The translations under genes were made by a program, and so were the position numbers. From contig NZ_CP108464.1 of the NCBI RefSeq assembly GCF_036226405.1, positions 2,790,001-2,854,000 of the forward strand: 64,000 bases of DNA, in the 5' to 3' direction. The notes under the pieces were generated by a model. The model made no database searches, was not told the origin of the DNA, and saw only the letters and a list, made by a program, of their open reading frames with translations. Below, in pieces: positions 9,219-20,857 of the stretch (position 1 is its first letter; the number at the start of each line of letters is the position of its first letter). This stretch comes from Streptomyces sp. NBC_01260. Its GTDB lineage: Bacteria > Actinomycetota > Actinomycetes > Streptomycetales > Streptomycetaceae.

Positions 9219-10430
9219 ATGGCTCTCCAAACATCCGCGGAAGCTCCGCTGCCCGTAGGTGACGTGTCACGGCTCATCGGCGGCTGGATCGACCGGCTCG
9301 GCGCCGTCTGGGTCGAGGGGCAGATCACCCAGCTGTCGCGGCGCCCGGGGGCCGGAGTGGTGTTCCTGACACTGCGCGACCCCTCTCACGACATCTCGGT
9401 GAGCGTGACGTGCTTCCGGCAGGTCTTCGACCGGATCGCGGACGTGGTCACGGAGGGGGCGCGGGTCGTCGTCCTCGCCAAGCCCGAGTGGTACGCACCC
9501 CGCGGGCAGCTCTCGCTGCGCGCCACGGAGATACGGCCGGTCGGCATCGGCGAGCTGCTGGTCCGGCTGGAGCTGCTGAAGAAGTCGCTGGCCGGGGAGG
9601 GCCTCTTCGCCCTCGACCGCAAGAAGCCGCTGCCCTTCCTGCCGCAGCTGATCGGGCTCGTCTGCGGCCGCGCGTCCGCGGCCGAACGCGACGTCCTGGA
9701 GAACGCGCGGCGCCGGTGGCCCGCCGTCCGCTTCGAGGTCCGCAACACCGCGGTGCAGGGGGTGCACGCGGTGAATCAGGTGGTCCGGGCCGTGCGGGAG
9801 CTGGACGAGCTCCCGGAGGTCGACGTGATCGTCGTGGCGCGCGGCGGGGGCAGTGTGGAGGACCTGCTGCCGTTCTCGGACGAGCAGCTGATCCGTACGG
9901 TCGCGGCGTGCCGCACCCCGGTGGTCTCGGCGATCGGGCACGAGCCGGACTCCCCGCTGCTCGACCTGGTCGCGGACGTACGGGCCTCCACCCCGACGGA
10001 CGCGGCGAAGCGGATCGTGCCCGATGTGGGCGAGGAGCTGGACCGGGTCCAGCAGCTGCGGGACCGGGCGCTGCGGACCGTACGGGGGCTGCTCGACCGG
10101 GAGGAACGTGGCCTGGCGCACGCACTGGGGCGGCCCTCGATGGAGCATCCGCAGCGGATGGTGGACGAGCGCGAGGCGGAGGTCGACGCGCTGATCGGGC
10201 GCGGGCGGCGGGTGCTGGGGCACCTGCTGGACCGTGCGGACTCGGAGCTGGCCCACACCCGGGCCCGGGTGGTCGCGCTGTCGCCCGCGGCGACGCTGGA
10301 GCGCGGCTATGCGGTGCTCCAGCGGGCGGACGGGCATGTGGTGCGCGATCCCGCCGACGCGGGGGCGGCCGGGGATGCGCTCCGCGCCCGGGTCTCGGGG
10401 GGCGAGTTCGTGGTGCGGGTCGCCGAGTGA
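9219..10430 (+). CDS. xseA: Exodeoxyribonuclease VII large subunit
   Basis: 403 residues from ATG 9219 ([13 protein letters not shown]); a TTG 10 codons upstream is less likely. The N-terminal OB-fold (about 1-105, [20 protein letters not shown]) binds single-stranded DNA. The catalytic core contains [34 protein letters not shown] and [11 protein letters not shown] coiled-coil region (about 265-350) would hold the XseB subunits. ExoVII degrades single-stranded DNA in repair. xseB follows 120 nt downstream. Confidence 0.95.
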   Translation: MALQTSAEAPLPVGDVSRLIGGWIDRLGAVWVEGQITQLSRRPGAGVVFLTLRDPSHDISVSVTCFRQVFDRIADVVTEGARVVVLAKPEWYAPRGQLSLRATEIRPVGIGELLVRLELLKKSLAGEGLFALDRKKPLPFLPQLIGLVCGRASAAERDVLENARRRWPAVRFEVRNTAVQGVHAVNQVVRAVRELDELPEVDVIVVARGGGSVEDLLPFSDEQLIRTVAACRTPVVSAIGHEPDSPLLDLVADVRASTPTDAAKRIVPDVGEELDRVQQLRDRALRTVRGLLDREERGLAHALGRPSMEHPQRMVDEREAEVDALIGRGRRVLGHLLDRADSELAHTRARVVALSPAATLERGYAVLQRADGHVVRDPADAGAAGDALRARVSGGEFVVRVAE

Positions 10431-10550
10431 AGGCGGCCGGTCGCGGCGGACAGGGCCTCGGGGACGGCCGGGCCGGGGGCGGCTGAACCGGGACCGGCGG
10501 ATGCACGCACGCGATATTGACGGACATGCTCACGCAATAAGGTGGATCAC

Positions 10551-10817
10551 ATGACGGACGACGGGACGACGGCTGCGGCCACGGGCACGCTCGGATACGA
10601 GCAGGCGCGCGACGAGTTGATCGAGGTGGTGCGCCGGCTGGAGGCCGGCGGGACGAGCCTGGAGGAGTCCCTCGCGCTGTGGGAGCGGGGCGAGGAGCTG
10701 GCGAAGGTGTGCCGGCACTGGCTGGAGGGCGCCCGCGCCCGGCTGGACGCCGCGCTGGCGGGACCGGCCGCCCCCGGGGACGGCGGCACCGAGGACACGG
10801 CGGCCGACGCGGGCTGA
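10551..10817 (+). CDS. xseB: Exodeoxyribonuclease VII small subunit
   Basis: 88 residues. The helical hairpin [20 protein letters not shown] and the signature [17 protein letters not shown] are diagnostic of XseB, which packs in several copies along the XseA coiled coil. AAGGTGG lies just before the ATG, which decides the start over a GTG three codons upstream. The N-terminal and C-terminal tails are Thr/Ala/Gly-rich and variable. Same direction as xseA. Confidence 0.95.
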   Translation: MTDDGTTAAATGTLGYEQARDELIEVVRRLEAGGTSLEESLALWERGEELAKVCRHWLEGARARLDAALAGPAAPGDGGTEDTAADAG

Positions 10818-10904
10818 GCCCGCGGGCGGGCTGGTGGGCGTGCACGTGGCGGCGCCCGGGGCAATCCCTGTTCGTTGTGGAGTGGATCACTCCGTTCCAG
10901 TTTT

Positions 10905-10920
10905 AGTTGAAAGTTAACCT
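10905..10920. promoter_or_regulatory. Imperfect palindrome upstream of nitroreductase-fold gene
   Basis: AGTTGAAAGTTAACCT is an imperfect inverted repeat in an AT-rich spot 65 nt before the start. Its shape resembles operators of MarR-type redox regulators (AGTTGAA-n2-TTCAACT). Inference from form only. Confidence 0.35.
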
Positions 10921-10985
10921 ACCCCTGTCGTACGGTGATCGACGTTGTCCGACCCCCCGTGTACGCCCGGAAGGTAATACGCAAG

Positions 10986-11576
10986 ATGTCCCTCGCTCTT
11001 GACCCCGCCGCCCAGGACCTCCTCTTCCGTGAGGCCCGCACCGCCAACACCTTCACCGACGAGCCGGTGACCGAGGAGCAGATCCAGGCGATCTACGACC
11101 TGGTCAAGTACGGCCCGACCGCGTTCAACCAGTCGCCGCTGCGCGTCATCCTGGTCCGCTCGGACGACGCCCGCGCGCGCCTCGTCGCGCACATGGCCGA
11201 GGGCAACCAGGCCAAGACCTCCACCGCCCCGCTGGTCGCGATCCTGGCCGCCGACAACGAGTTCCACGAGGAGCTCCCGGCGCTGCTGCCGCACTTCCCG
11301 CAGGCCAAGGACGCGTTCTTCTCCGAGCGCCCGGTCCGCGAGTCGGCCGCCGCGCTGAACGCCGCGCTGCAGGCCGCCTACTTCATCATCGGCGTCCGCG
11401 CCGCCGGCCTGGCCGCGGGCCCGATGACCGGCCTCGACGCCGCGGGCATCGAGAAGGAGTTCCTGGACGGCGACCACAGCCTGCTCATGGTCATCAACAT
11501 CGGCAAGCCGGGCGAGGACGCCTGGTTCCCGCGTCTGCCGCGCCTGGCCTACGACGAGGTCATCAAGACCGTCTGA
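10986..11576 (+). CDS. Malonic semialdehyde reductase-like nitroreductase-fold protein
   Basis: 196 residues. [17 protein letters not shown], then [21 protein letters not shown], is the FMN-binding N-terminus of the RutE/HadB group within the nitroreductase superfamily. [27 protein letters not shown] is the second flavin and substrate region. RutE-type members use NADPH to reduce malonic semialdehyde or other small aldehydes and quinones; the true substrate here is unknown. GGAAGG lies about 11 nt before the ATG. Ends before a near-perfect terminator. Confidence 0.85.
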   Translation: MSLALDPAAQDLLFREARTANTFTDEPVTEEQIQAIYDLVKYGPTAFNQSPLRVILVRSDDARARLVAHMAEGNQAKTSTAPLVAILAADNEFHEELPALLPHFPQAKDAFFSERPVRESAAALNAALQAAYFIIGVRAAGLAAGPMTGLDAAGIEKEFLDGDHSLLMVINIGKPGEDAWFPRLPRLAYDEVIKTV

Positions 11577-11648
11577 GCCGCACCGGCCGGAGGTCCGCCC
11601 GACGGTCCGTCCGGCGATCCGCCCGGCCGCTGCGCACACCGAGACACA

Positions 11649-11688
11649 CGGGAAAGGCCCTGGAGCACCTGCTCCAGGGCCTTTCCCG
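11649..11688. terminator. 19-bp perfect hairpin terminator
   Basis: Perfect 19-bp arms with a 2-nt loop lie between the nitroreductase-like gene (+) and the DUF4245 gene (-), suitable for both strands. Confidence 0.9.
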
Positions 11689-11722
11689 TACCCGCGCACC
11701 CCGCCCCCGCCGGAAGATCCCG

Positions 11723-12241
11723 TCAGGAGGTCTTGAGCGCCGCCGCCATCTCCGCCAGCCGCTCCGGCGCGGCGGACCCGGTGACGACCGTGGTCGCGCC
11801 CTTGTCCTCGCGCACGAGGGCGTCGTACTTCGGGCCCTCCCAGTGCTGCCAGGTCTCACCGGCGACCTGCTGGGTGCGCCCGGTCTTCTTCGCGTCCTGG
11901 CTGACCTCGGTGACGTACTTCTCCGCCGGGGACGTGGACTGCTCCACCGCGACGTACCCGCCGTCCGGATCGAGGAAGCCCAGGTGCCAGCTGTTGCCGG
12001 CCTCACGCTCGTAGCTGACCGAGGTCGGCTTCCACTTCTGCGCCAGACCGCTGGGTGCGGCCACCGGGTACGGGGCCGCGCGCCGCGCGGTCAGGAGCTC
12101 GACCCGGTAGTCGACCGCCTTGACCGGATCGGCCTTGTCGTCGTGCGGGATGAAGATGTAGACGACGCCCGCCACCGCGGCGATCACCGCCAACGACAGG
12201 AACATGTCCCGCACCGTCTGCTTGCCTCGCTTGCTTGCCAC
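11723..12241 (-). CDS. DUF4245 membrane-anchored protein
   Basis: 172 residues: a short basic N-terminus ([14 protein letters not shown]), one membrane helix at about 13-31, and an extracellular domain with [18 protein letters not shown] and a TWQHW segment, as in DUF4245. Topology predicts an outward-facing globular domain. It sits between the nitroreductase-like gene and glpX, a gene order I recall from S. coelicolor. Function unknown. Divergent from glpX. Confidence 0.85.
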   Translation of the reverse strand: MASKRGKQTVRDMFLSLAVIAAVAGVVYIFIPHDDKADPVKAVDYRVELLTARRAAPYPVAAPSGLAQKWKPTSVSYEREAGNSWHLGFLDPDGGYVAVEQSTSPAEKYVTEVSQDAKKTGRTQQVAGETWQHWEGPKYDALVREDKGATTVVTGSAAPERLAEMAAALKTS

Positions 12242-12316
12242 GGGTCCATCGTCGCATCAGCCCCGGCGGGACCGAACCGGGGGCGGCCGCTCATACGTGA
12301 CCCGGTCTGCTCATTT

Positions 12317-12332
12317 TATCGACCTGACGATA
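12317..12332. promoter_or_regulatory. Inverted repeat TATCG/CGATA in glpX promoter region
   Basis: TATCG and CGATA separated by 6 nt lie about 50 nt before glpX in the DUF4245/glpX divergent gap. Either a -10 region or an operator. Confidence 0.35.
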
Positions 12333-12382
12333 GAGTCACATCACCCTCATCCGGTCGTCGTCGTACAGAAAGGTGCGCTCCG

Positions 12383-13414
12383 ATGTCCGAGCATCATCTG
12401 CCGTCTCAGCTGGAGGTCTCCCCGGAGGCCCCCGACCGCAACCTCGCCCTGGAGCTCGTCCGGGTCACCGAGGCGGCCGCCATGGCCGCCGGGCGCTGGG
12501 TCGGCCGCGGGGACAAGATCGGCGCCGACGGCGCCGCTGTGAAGGCCATGCGGACCCTCGTCTCCACCGTGTCGATGAACGGCATCGTCGTCATCGGTGA
12601 GGGCGAGAAGGACGAAGCCCCCATGCTGTTCAACGGCGAGCGGGTCGGTGACGGCACCGGCCCCGAGGTCGACATCGCCGTCGACCCGATCGATGGCACG
12701 ACCCTGAACGCCAAGGGCATGCCGAACGCGATCGCCGTGCTGGCCGCCGCCGACCGGGGCGCGATGTTCGACCCGTCCGCGGTCTTCTACATGGACAAGC
12801 TGGTCACCGGCCCCGAGGCCGCCGACTTCGTCGACATCAACGCCCCCGTCTCGGTGAACATCCGCCGGGTCGCGAAGGCGAAGAACTCCACCCCCGAGGA
12901 CGTCACCGTCGTCATCCTGGACCGCCCGCGCCACGAGGGCATCGTCAAGGAGATCCGGGAGACCGGCGCGCGGATCAAGTTCATCTCCGACGGAGACGTC
13001 GCGGGCTCGATCATGGCCGCTCGCGACGACACCGGCGTCGACCTGCTCATGGGGATCGGCGGCACCCCGGAAGGCATCATCTCGGCCTGCGCCATAAAGT
13101 GCCTCGGCGGTGTCATCCAGGGCAAGCTCTGGCCGAAGGACGCGGCCGAGCGCCAGCGCGCGCTGGACGCCGGGCACGACCTGGACCGGGTGCTGTCCAC
13201 GGACGACCTGGTCAGCGGCGACAACGTGTTCTTCGTGGCGACCGGCATCACGGACGGCGAGCTGATGCGCGGTGTGCGCTACCGCGCGGAGACGGCGACC
13301 ACCGAGTCCATCGTGATGCGGTCCAAGTCGGGCACCATCCGGAAGATCGACTCGACCCACCGGCTGTCGAAGCTGCGTGCCTACAGTGCGATCGACTTCG
13401 ACCGCGCGAAGTGA
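12383..13414 (+). CDS. glpX: Class II fructose-1,6-bisphosphatase
   Basis: 343 residues. It hydrolyses fructose-1,6-bisphosphate in gluconeogenesis. [15 protein letters not shown] and [16 protein letters not shown] are the metal-binding motifs shared with lithium-sensitive phosphatases, and [14 protein letters not shown] closes the active site. The class II type is the main FBPase in actinobacteria. The start is at ATG 12383, with AAAGG about 10 nt upstream. A strong hairpin follows at 13431-13472. Confidence 0.96.
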   Translation: MSEHHLPSQLEVSPEAPDRNLALELVRVTEAAAMAAGRWVGRGDKIGADGAAVKAMRTLVSTVSMNGIVVIGEGEKDEAPMLFNGERVGDGTGPEVDIAVDPIDGTTLNAKGMPNAIAVLAAADRGAMFDPSAVFYMDKLVTGPEAADFVDINAPVSVNIRRVAKAKNSTPEDVTVVILDRPRHEGIVKEIRETGARIKFISDGDVAGSIMAARDDTGVDLLMGIGGTPEGIISACAIKCLGGVIQGKLWPKDAAERQRALDAGHDLDRVLSTDDLVSGDNVFFVATGITDGELMRGVRYRAETATTESIVMRSKSGTIRKIDSTHRLSKLRAYSAIDFDRAK

Positions 13415-13430
13415 CGTAGGTACGTTCACG

Positions 13431-13472
13431 CGAAGGGGCGCCCCCCATGTGCGGTGGGGGCGCCCCTTCGCA
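13431..13472. terminator. 16-bp hairpin between glpX and WhiB-like gene
   Basis: Perfect 16-bp arms with a 10-nt loop lie between two convergent genes. Confidence 0.9.
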
Positions 13473-13493
13473 CAGGCGGATGCGGTGTGCCTG

Positions 13494-13865
13494 TCAGCCG
13501 GCCGCGGCGATGTGGCCGGCCGCGCCGGACGCCTTGAGCTCCGCCTCGCGCCGCCGGCGGCGGGCGAGTGCCACGCGGCGTTCGGCAGCCGTGAGGCCGC
13601 CCCACACCCCGTACGGCTCGGGTTGCAGCAAGGCGTGTTCCCGGCACTCGACCATGACCGGACAGCGCGCGCAGACCCGCTTCGCGGACTCCTCGCGCGA
13701 GAGCCGGGCAGCGGTCGGCTCCTTCGACGGGGCGAAGAACAGCCCGGCTTCGTCCCGGCGGCACACCGCCTCCGAATGCCAGGGGCCGGCCTGGTCCTCC
13801 CGAGCGGGGGTCCGCTGGGAAGGCACGGCGGCGACCTGCAGGGGCTGATGCGGCAGTTGCAGCAC
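13494..13865 (-). CDS. WhiB-like [4Fe-4S] transcription factor
   Basis: 123 residues. Cysteines C35, C65, C68 and C74 (AVCRRDE; RVCARCPVMVECREH) would hold a [4Fe-4S] cluster. The GVWGG turn (86-90) and the basic run ARRRRRE (101-107) form the DNA-contact end. Wbl proteins act by binding the main sigma factor. Location between glpX and the DUF1707/class I fumarase pair matches the position I recall for wblI in S. coelicolor; I leave the symbol open because the match is from memory. The 30-residue N-terminal extension before the cluster domain is longer than in WhiB or WblE. Confidence 0.93.
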   Translation of the reverse strand: MLQLPHQPLQVAAVPSQRTPAREDQAGPWHSEAVCRRDEAGLFFAPSKEPTAARLSREESAKRVCARCPVMVECREHALLQPEPYGVWGGLTAAERRVALARRRRREAELKASGAAGHIAAAG

Positions 13866-14026
13866 GGTCCACTCCTGACGACGGCTTCGCGGGCGAGAAG
13901 ACGATGCAGCACTCCCTACCCGCTGTACGCGCGCCTATGCACTGAGTGGCACTCAGGTCCGGTCCGCGAAATTACGGTCGAGCGCGATTTCGGCCTGAAT
14001 CAGTTCCTCGCGCGCCCGCCTCTCCG

Positions 14027-14692
14027 TCAGCCACCGAGATGTTTGCGCAGCCGGTCCTGGAGATCAGCAATGAACTTGCCGCGCTTGGGCTTTGCCTCGA
14101 CGCTGCCGAACACCGAATAACCGTTGACCACCACCACTGGCGCCTCGGGATCCCCGGATTCCAGAGTGACGACTTCGAAATTACCGAAGATGCCCGTTCC
14201 GCTGCCGCGCAGCGAGATGTTCTCGGGAACCCGGATCTCGACACTTCCGAAGATGGAGGTCGCATTGATCACGGTGAGACGCTGTCCGAAAAGCGCCTCG
14301 GTCAGATCGATCTCCACACTGCCGAACAACGAGAACGCGTTCGTCCGGCCGCCGACCCGCCAACGCCCCCTGCGGGTGGAACTGCTGAAGACCGCGACCA
14401 GGTTCTCGGCCGGGCCCGCCGACGCCTCGGGGCCGTAGGCGTACGGCGCGGTGGAGGGCCTGGCGGCCCCGCCCGGCGCGGGCAGGTCCCGTACCAGCGG
14501 CTCCAGTTCACCGACGGTCTTGGCGCGGTAGACCGCATCGACCCGCTCGCCGTGCTCCTCGGCGGTCAGCCGGCCCTCGGCCATGGCTTCCCGCAGGATG
14601 TCCGCGATCCGGTCGCGGTCGGCGTCGGAGGCACGGATGACGTCGGGTTCCGCCCGTGCGGTGGGCTGCTGGGGGTGCTTTTCGAGGTCCAC
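14027..14692 (-). CDS. DUF1707 protein with LiaF-like C-terminal domain
   Basis: 221 residues. The N-terminal DUF1707 domain (IRASDADRDRIADILREAMA, GRLTAEEHGERVDAVYRAKT) is an actinobacterial helical module. The C-terminal half has repeated beta units of the FGSVEI/FGNFEV/FGSVEA kind (about residues 115-200), as in the 'cell wall-active antibiotics response' LiaF-like domain. There is no membrane segment, so it is cytosolic or membrane-peripheral. Function unknown, possibly envelope-stress related. Divergent from the class I fumarase gene. Confidence 0.85.
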   Translation of the reverse strand: MDLEKHPQQPTARAEPDVIRASDADRDRIADILREAMAEGRLTAEEHGERVDAVYRAKTVGELEPLVRDLPAPGGAARPSTAPYAYGPEASAGPAENLVAVFSSSTRRGRWRVGGRTNAFSLFGSVEIDLTEALFGQRLTVINATSIFGSVEIRVPENISLRGSGTGIFGNFEVVTLESGDPEAPVVVVNGYSVFGSVEAKPKRGKFIADLQDRLRKHLGG

Positions 14693-14910
14693 CGGCCCAG
14701 CGTACCCAAACGCGATAGATCGCGACTAGGGTCTGAGCCCTGACGGCGGGGCGCGAAGCGGGGCGGCCCGAGGCCCTCGCACCGGCGCGCGGAGCCGTGT
14801 CCGGGGCCCTGTTCGAGTGAGCCCTACCTCACAGGCTCGCCACCCCGGCGGGGTTCTACCCTGGTGGGTGCGCTGCCCAAGGGAGGTCAGCCGCCGTCAC
14901 CGAGTGAGGA

Positions 14911-16587
<1,677 letters not shown>

Positions 16588-16604
16588 CGGACGGACGTAC
16601 GCAC

Positions 16605-16638
16605 GAGGGGCCGTCCGGCACGGGCCGGGCGGCCCCTC
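16605..16638. terminator. Hairpin between class I fumarase and LuxR gene
   Basis: A 14-bp stem with one wobble pair and a 6-nt loop lies between convergent genes. Confidence 0.8.
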
Positions 16639-17653
16639 AGCCGTCGAGCAGGCCCGACGTCGCGACCAGGTAGCCGAGTTGGGCCCGGCTGGTGCTGCCG
16701 AGCTGTTCGGAGACCTTCCGCATGTGCTCGGCGACGCTGCGGCGGCTCATCCCGATCCGCCGGGCTATCGAGGCGTCCGTCTCGCCGTTGACCACCGCCC
16801 GCAGGATGACGCGCTGCAGATCGGACGTGATGACGGGGGTGCGCAGCGGCGCCCGCTCCGGGCGGACCGGCACCGAGCGGGCCCATGCCTCGTCGAAGCC
16901 GCGGACCAGGAACCGCACCAGTGACGGGTGCTGGACGCGCAGGGCGTGGTGCGGCTCGTCGGAGAACGGGACGAACGCCAGATCCCGGTCGAACACGATC
17001 ACCCGGTCGACCACCTCGGCGAGCGTCCTGATCTCCGCTCCCGCGGCGGTCACCTGCTCGATGTACGCGAGGGTCGTACGGTCCGAGCGGACGGTGTGCT
17101 GATAGATCGTCCGCTGTCGGATTCCCCGCCGCAGGTTGCCCAGGTCCCGGGTCAGCGCCTCCTGGAGCACATGTGCCGGACGGCCGCCCCCGGGGTGCGC
17201 GGTGCGGACCTGCTCCCGGCAGCCGCCCACCGCCGCGTCCAGCGCCTTGCTGATGACGGCCTCCCCGGACAGCCGGGTGAGCGCGGGCTGTTCGGTGCGG
17301 TGCACATCCGCGTACAGGGCCTCGAAGACGGAGAGTGCGGCGCGGGTGGCGCGCAGCGTGCGGCGCCGGTCGAGGATGGCCTCCTGGAGCGGGGCGAGCG
17401 CGGCGTGGGACGCCGTCTCCGGCGGTACGGGGATCATGAATCCCGGTGAGCCGCGGTCGGCCACCATCAGATGCAGCTCCCGCAGGCAGCCGGCCACCTC
17501 GTGCCGCGGAAGGCATCCCGCCACCAGTGCGCGCCGATAGGCCGCGAGCGCGCTCTCGCAGGGCTGTTCCGGGGCGGAGTCGGCCCGTGCGGAGCTGTCT
17601 GCCGACGATTCGCGGCAATCGCATGCCGGTGGGCTGGAATGATCGTCCTTCAC
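16637..17653 (-). CDS. LuxR-type transcriptional regulator
   Basis: 338 residues from GTG 17653. The C-terminal helix-turn-helix (LQRVILRAVVNGETDASIAR, then IGMSRRSVAEHMRKV) is of the LuxR/FixJ class. The upstream 260 residues include a phospholipase-D-like or TrmB-like region (VDRVIVFDRDLAFVPFS) seen in many Streptomyces LuxR proteins. Ser/Asp/Cys-rich N-terminus. The gene is divergent from an MFS exporter with about 70 nt between starts, so regulation of that exporter is the obvious guess. Confidence 0.85.
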   Translation of the reverse strand: MKDDHSSPPACDCRESSADSSARADSAPEQPCESALAAYRRALVAGCLPRHEVAGCLRELHLMVADRGSPGFMIPVPPETASHAALAPLQEAILDRRRTLRATRAALSVFEALYADVHRTEQPALTRLSGEAVISKALDAAVGGCREQVRTAHPGGGRPAHVLQEALTRDLGNLRRGIRQRTIYQHTVRSDRTTLAYIEQVTAAGAEIRTLAEVVDRVIVFDRDLAFVPFSDEPHHALRVQHPSLVRFLVRGFDEAWARSVPVRPERAPLRTPVITSDLQRVILRAVVNGETDASIARRIGMSRRSVAEHMRKVSEQLGSTSRAQLGYLVATSGLLDG

Positions 17654-17723
17654 AAGTATGCAGATTACCTTTGTACATACGGGATGACGGCGGGGATTCC
17701 GGCGGTTCGGCGACGATGAACGG

Positions 17724-19037
17724 GTGACGCCCGGCCCCGATGACACCCTCAGCCGGCCGACCGCCGAATCGGCCGACTCGCGGTACGGAGTTCGGCGATA
17801 TCGATTCCTCGTGGCCGGCTACGCCATCTCTTCGTACGGCACCTTCCTGAATATGGTGGCGCTCAATCTGTTCGTCTATGAGACGACGGGCCGGGCTCTC
17901 GCCATGGGGTTGTTCATGGCGGTGCGGCTGGCGTCCGGATTTGTCGCCGGGCTGACGGCGGGGGGTCTGCTCACCCGTTTCACGGCGAAGAGCGTGATGC
18001 TCTGGACGAATATCGCGCAGGCGTCGGCGATGCTGCTGCTGGTCCTCGCGCCGGACGGGCTGCGGACGGCCGCGCTGGTCGCCGTGTCCGTCGCGGTCGG
18101 CTCCTGCGGGACCCTGTTCATGGTGTCCCTGCGCAGCTCCATTCCCGAGATGGTCGGCGAGGAGCGGCGCTCCTGGGCCAACTCTCTCTCCATCACCGGT
18201 CGTTCGCTGGCCATGGTGGCTGGTTTCGCATCGGCGGGCGTCGTCGTCTCGCTCGTCGGGTACACCGCCGCCTTCGTGGTGGACACGGCCACCTTCGCCC
18301 TCTGCGCGGTGACGGTGGCGCTGCTCCCCATCCCGGGCGGCGGCAAGGGCGGGAGCCAGGAGGAGCCGGCCGCGGTGCCCGGTGCGGAAGCGGCCGCGGA
18401 AGCCACGCCGGCCCGTCGGCGCAGGTCCGCCGCTCTCGCCGCCCTGGCCGCCGCGCCCGGTCTGGGTCTGATGGTGGCGCTGCGGGGCGTGGACGCGCTG
18501 GGCTCGTCCTCGCACAACGCGGCGCTGCCGGTGTACTCCAGCGAGCTCGACGCCTCGCGCCCCGCCGTGTTCGTCAGCGCCTTCTGGTGCCTGTGGGCGC
18601 TCGGCAACATCGTGGTGCAGCAGCTGATCCAGCGGCACGCGCGCCGCACCGGCCGGTCCGTCGGGGCGCTGGGCTTCGGCTGGGGCACCTGTCTCATGTC
18701 CGGGGCGTTCATCCTGGCCTTCGCCGGGTTCCCGCTGGTGGCCACGGCCGCGATCGCACTGGTCGCGGGGGCCGCCGACGGGCTCACGGAGGTGTCGTAC
18801 ACCTCGCATCTGCAGACCCTGCCGGCCGGGCTGCGCGCGCACGCCTTCGGGCTCTCCGCCACGGTGGAGAATCTCGGGTTCGGCGCCGGAATGATCCTGG
18901 TCGCGGCCGTGCTCGACCACTACACCCCGCTGACGGTCGTCGGCTGGTCCCACGGTGCCGCTCTCGTGGTCGCCGCGGTGTTCCTGATCCGGGTGGCCGG
19001 CCTCCGCAAGGCTCCGCCGGGCCCGTCGTCCCCGTGA
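17724..19037 (+). CDS. MFS transporter
   Basis: 437 residues from GTG, with 12 predicted helices in two bundles of six and a Gly/Glu/Ala-rich cytoplasmic loop near residues 205-235. The shape (RFLVAGYAISSYGTFLNMVA at the first helix, no known substrate motif) fits the drug-efflux-like MFS group. Divergent from the LuxR regulator, which may control it. The substrate is unknown. Confidence 0.85.
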   Translation: MTPGPDDTLSRPTAESADSRYGVRRYRFLVAGYAISSYGTFLNMVALNLFVYETTGRALAMGLFMAVRLASGFVAGLTAGGLLTRFTAKSVMLWTNIAQASAMLLLVLAPDGLRTAALVAVSVAVGSCGTLFMVSLRSSIPEMVGEERRSWANSLSITGRSLAMVAGFASAGVVVSLVGYTAAFVVDTATFALCAVTVALLPIPGGGKGGSQEEPAAVPGAEAAAEATPARRRRSAALAALAAAPGLGLMVALRGVDALGSSSHNAALPVYSSELDASRPAVFVSAFWCLWALGNIVVQQLIQRHARRTGRSVGALGFGWGTCLMSGAFILAFAGFPLVATAAIALVAGAADGLTEVSYTSHLQTLPAGLRAHAFGLSATVENLGFGAGMILVAAVLDHYTPLTVVGWSHGAALVVAAVFLIRVAGLRKAPPGPSSP

Positions 19038-19502
19038 CCGGACCCGGTACCGGGACGGTCCGCGTACGACTGAATCCAGCCAATCCTGTGGAGGGCGGTG
19101 CGGCGCCGCCGCGACGGCTCCCGCGCGCGCGGGTACCGGCACGGGTACGGGCGGCGAGCCGCACGCCGGTCGCCGTTCCGGTGCCGGCCGGGCCGTACGG
19201 CGCGGCCCCGGGAGGGTCCGGACCGGCCGCGGGTACCGGCGTCGCACCGCCGCATTCGCGCAGCGGGCCGCCGGCCGGGCTTGCGGGGTGCCCGGCCGAT
19301 GCGGTGAGTTGTCCGCGTCGAGGGAGAACCCGCCCCGCCCGACCGCCCGGTACGGATGCCGCCGCGCGACCCCGGCCGCACCGTCTCCGCCCGCCCGTCC
19401 GCGATGCGCCCTGCGCGCATCCGCCCCACCCGGCAGTCCGCAGCATCCGAACCCGCACGGCCGAACACCTTCACCGTCCCACACCGGAAAGGCGGAGACC
19501 GC
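19038..19502. other. 465-bp gene-free stretch
   Basis: Very GC-rich, with many CG-rich short repeats (GGTACCGG-like). No frame shows convincing protein features, and I see no hairpin strong enough to call. The M18 aminopeptidase ribosome site (AGGCGGAGA) lies at its end. Confidence 0.6.
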
Positions 19503-20801
19503 ATGACGCCGGTCCACCACCGCAGCCACGTCGACGATCTGCTCTCCTTCATCAGGGCCAGCCCCTCCCCGTACCACGCCGTCGCGAGCGCCGCCCAGCG
19601 GCTGGAGAAGGCCGGCTTCCGTGAACTGCGGGGCACGGACGACTGGACGGGCACCACGGGCGGCAGCTTCGTCGTCCGCGGCGGCGCGCTGATCGCCTGG
19701 TACGCCCCCGAGGGCACGCCCGCCCACCGGCCCTTCCGGATCATCGGCACCCACACCGACTCGCCGAACCTGCGGGTCAAGCCCACCCCCGACACCGGCT
19801 CCGCGGGCTGGCGGCAGATCGCGGTGGAGATCTACGGCGGGGTCCCGCTCAACACCTGGCTCGACCGCGATCTGGGCATCTCCGGCCGCCTCGCCCTCCG
19901 GGGACCCGGCGGCACGACCGACTCCCGGCTCGTCCAGATCGACGAACCGCTGCTGCGGGTGCCCCAGCTGGCCATCCACCTGGACCGGTCCGTCAACGAC
20001 GGCCTGGCCCTGGACCGGCAGCGCCACATCGCCCCGGTCTGGTCACTCGGCGCAGCCGAGGAGGGGGCGCTGCTGCGCCGGGTCGCGGCGGCCGCGGAGG
20101 CCGAACCGGACGAGGTGCTGGGCTGGGACCTGATGCTCCACGACATCCAGCCGCCCGGATACCTGGGCGCGGAACGGGAGTTCGTGGTCTCCTCCCGGCT
20201 GGACAACCTGGTGTCGGTGCACGCCGGCGTCACGGCGCTGGCCGGTGCGGCGGCGGCCGAGGAGCCCGGGTACATCCCGGTCCTGGCCGCCTTCGACCAC
20301 GAGGAGGTCGGCAGCGGCTCCGACACGGGTGCGCAGAGCCCGCTGCTGGAGCGCGTCCTGAGCCGTTCGGTCACGGCGCGGGGCGGCAGCCCGGAGGACT
20401 GGTCGCGGGCGCTGGCCGGCGCCTTCTGCGTGTCGGCCGACATGGCGCACGCGGTGCACCCCAACTACGCGGAGCGGCACGACCCGGACCACCGCCCGCT
20501 GCCCAACAGCGGCCCCACGGTCAAGGTCAACGTCAATCAGCGCTACGCCACCGACTCGACCGGCATCGCGGTGTTCGCGTCGGCCTGCGAGCGCGCGGGC
20601 GCCCCGTGGCAGCCGTTCGTCTCCAACAACGCGATGCCGTGCGGTACCTCGATCGGCCCGCTCACCGCGGCCCGGCTGGGTGTCCCGACCGTGGACGTGG
20701 GAGTACCGGGGCTGTCGATGCACTCGGCGCGCGAGCTGTGCGGGGCAGACGACCCGGGGCACCTGGCGGCGATCCTGGGCGCGTTCGTCACGTCCGGCTG
20801 A
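19503..20801 (+). CDS. M18-family aspartyl/leucyl aminopeptidase
   Basis: 432 residues. A two-zinc metallopeptidase that removes N-terminal residues, usually acidic ones. Metal ligands and catalytic residues are visible in GTHTDSPNLR, SSRLDNLVS, FDHEEVGSGSD, SADMAHAVHPNY and a final GLSMHSARE. The N-terminus HVDDLLSFIRASPSPYHAV is the family hallmark. ATG 19503 follows AGGCGGAGACC, which decides the start. It would act in cytosolic peptide turnover as a large oligomer. A hairpin follows before the convergent hydrolase gene. Confidence 0.93.
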   Translation: MTPVHHRSHVDDLLSFIRASPSPYHAVASAAQRLEKAGFRELRGTDDWTGTTGGSFVVRGGALIAWYAPEGTPAHRPFRIIGTHTDSPNLRVKPTPDTGSAGWRQIAVEIYGGVPLNTWLDRDLGISGRLALRGPGGTTDSRLVQIDEPLLRVPQLAIHLDRSVNDGLALDRQRHIAPVWSLGAAEEGALLRRVAAAAEAEPDEVLGWDLMLHDIQPPGYLGAEREFVVSSRLDNLVSVHAGVTALAGAAAAEEPGYIPVLAAFDHEEVGSGSDTGAQSPLLERVLSRSVTARGGSPEDWSRALAGAFCVSADMAHAVHPNYAERHDPDHRPLPNSGPTVKVNVNQRYATDSTGIAVFASACERAGAPWQPFVSNNAMPCGTSIGPLTAARLGVPTVDVGVPGLSMHSARELCGADDPGHLAAILGAFVTSG

Positions 20802-20808
20802 CCGGGCA

Positions 20809-20837
20809 CGGGGAGGGGCCGTGTGCACCCCTCCCCG
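20809..20837. terminator. GC-rich hairpin between M18 peptidase and hydrolase
   Basis: CGGGGAGGGG pairs with CCCCTCCCCG over a 9-nt loop between two convergent genes. Confidence 0.75.
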
Positions 20838-20857
20838 CACCGCGGGGGTGCCGCCGG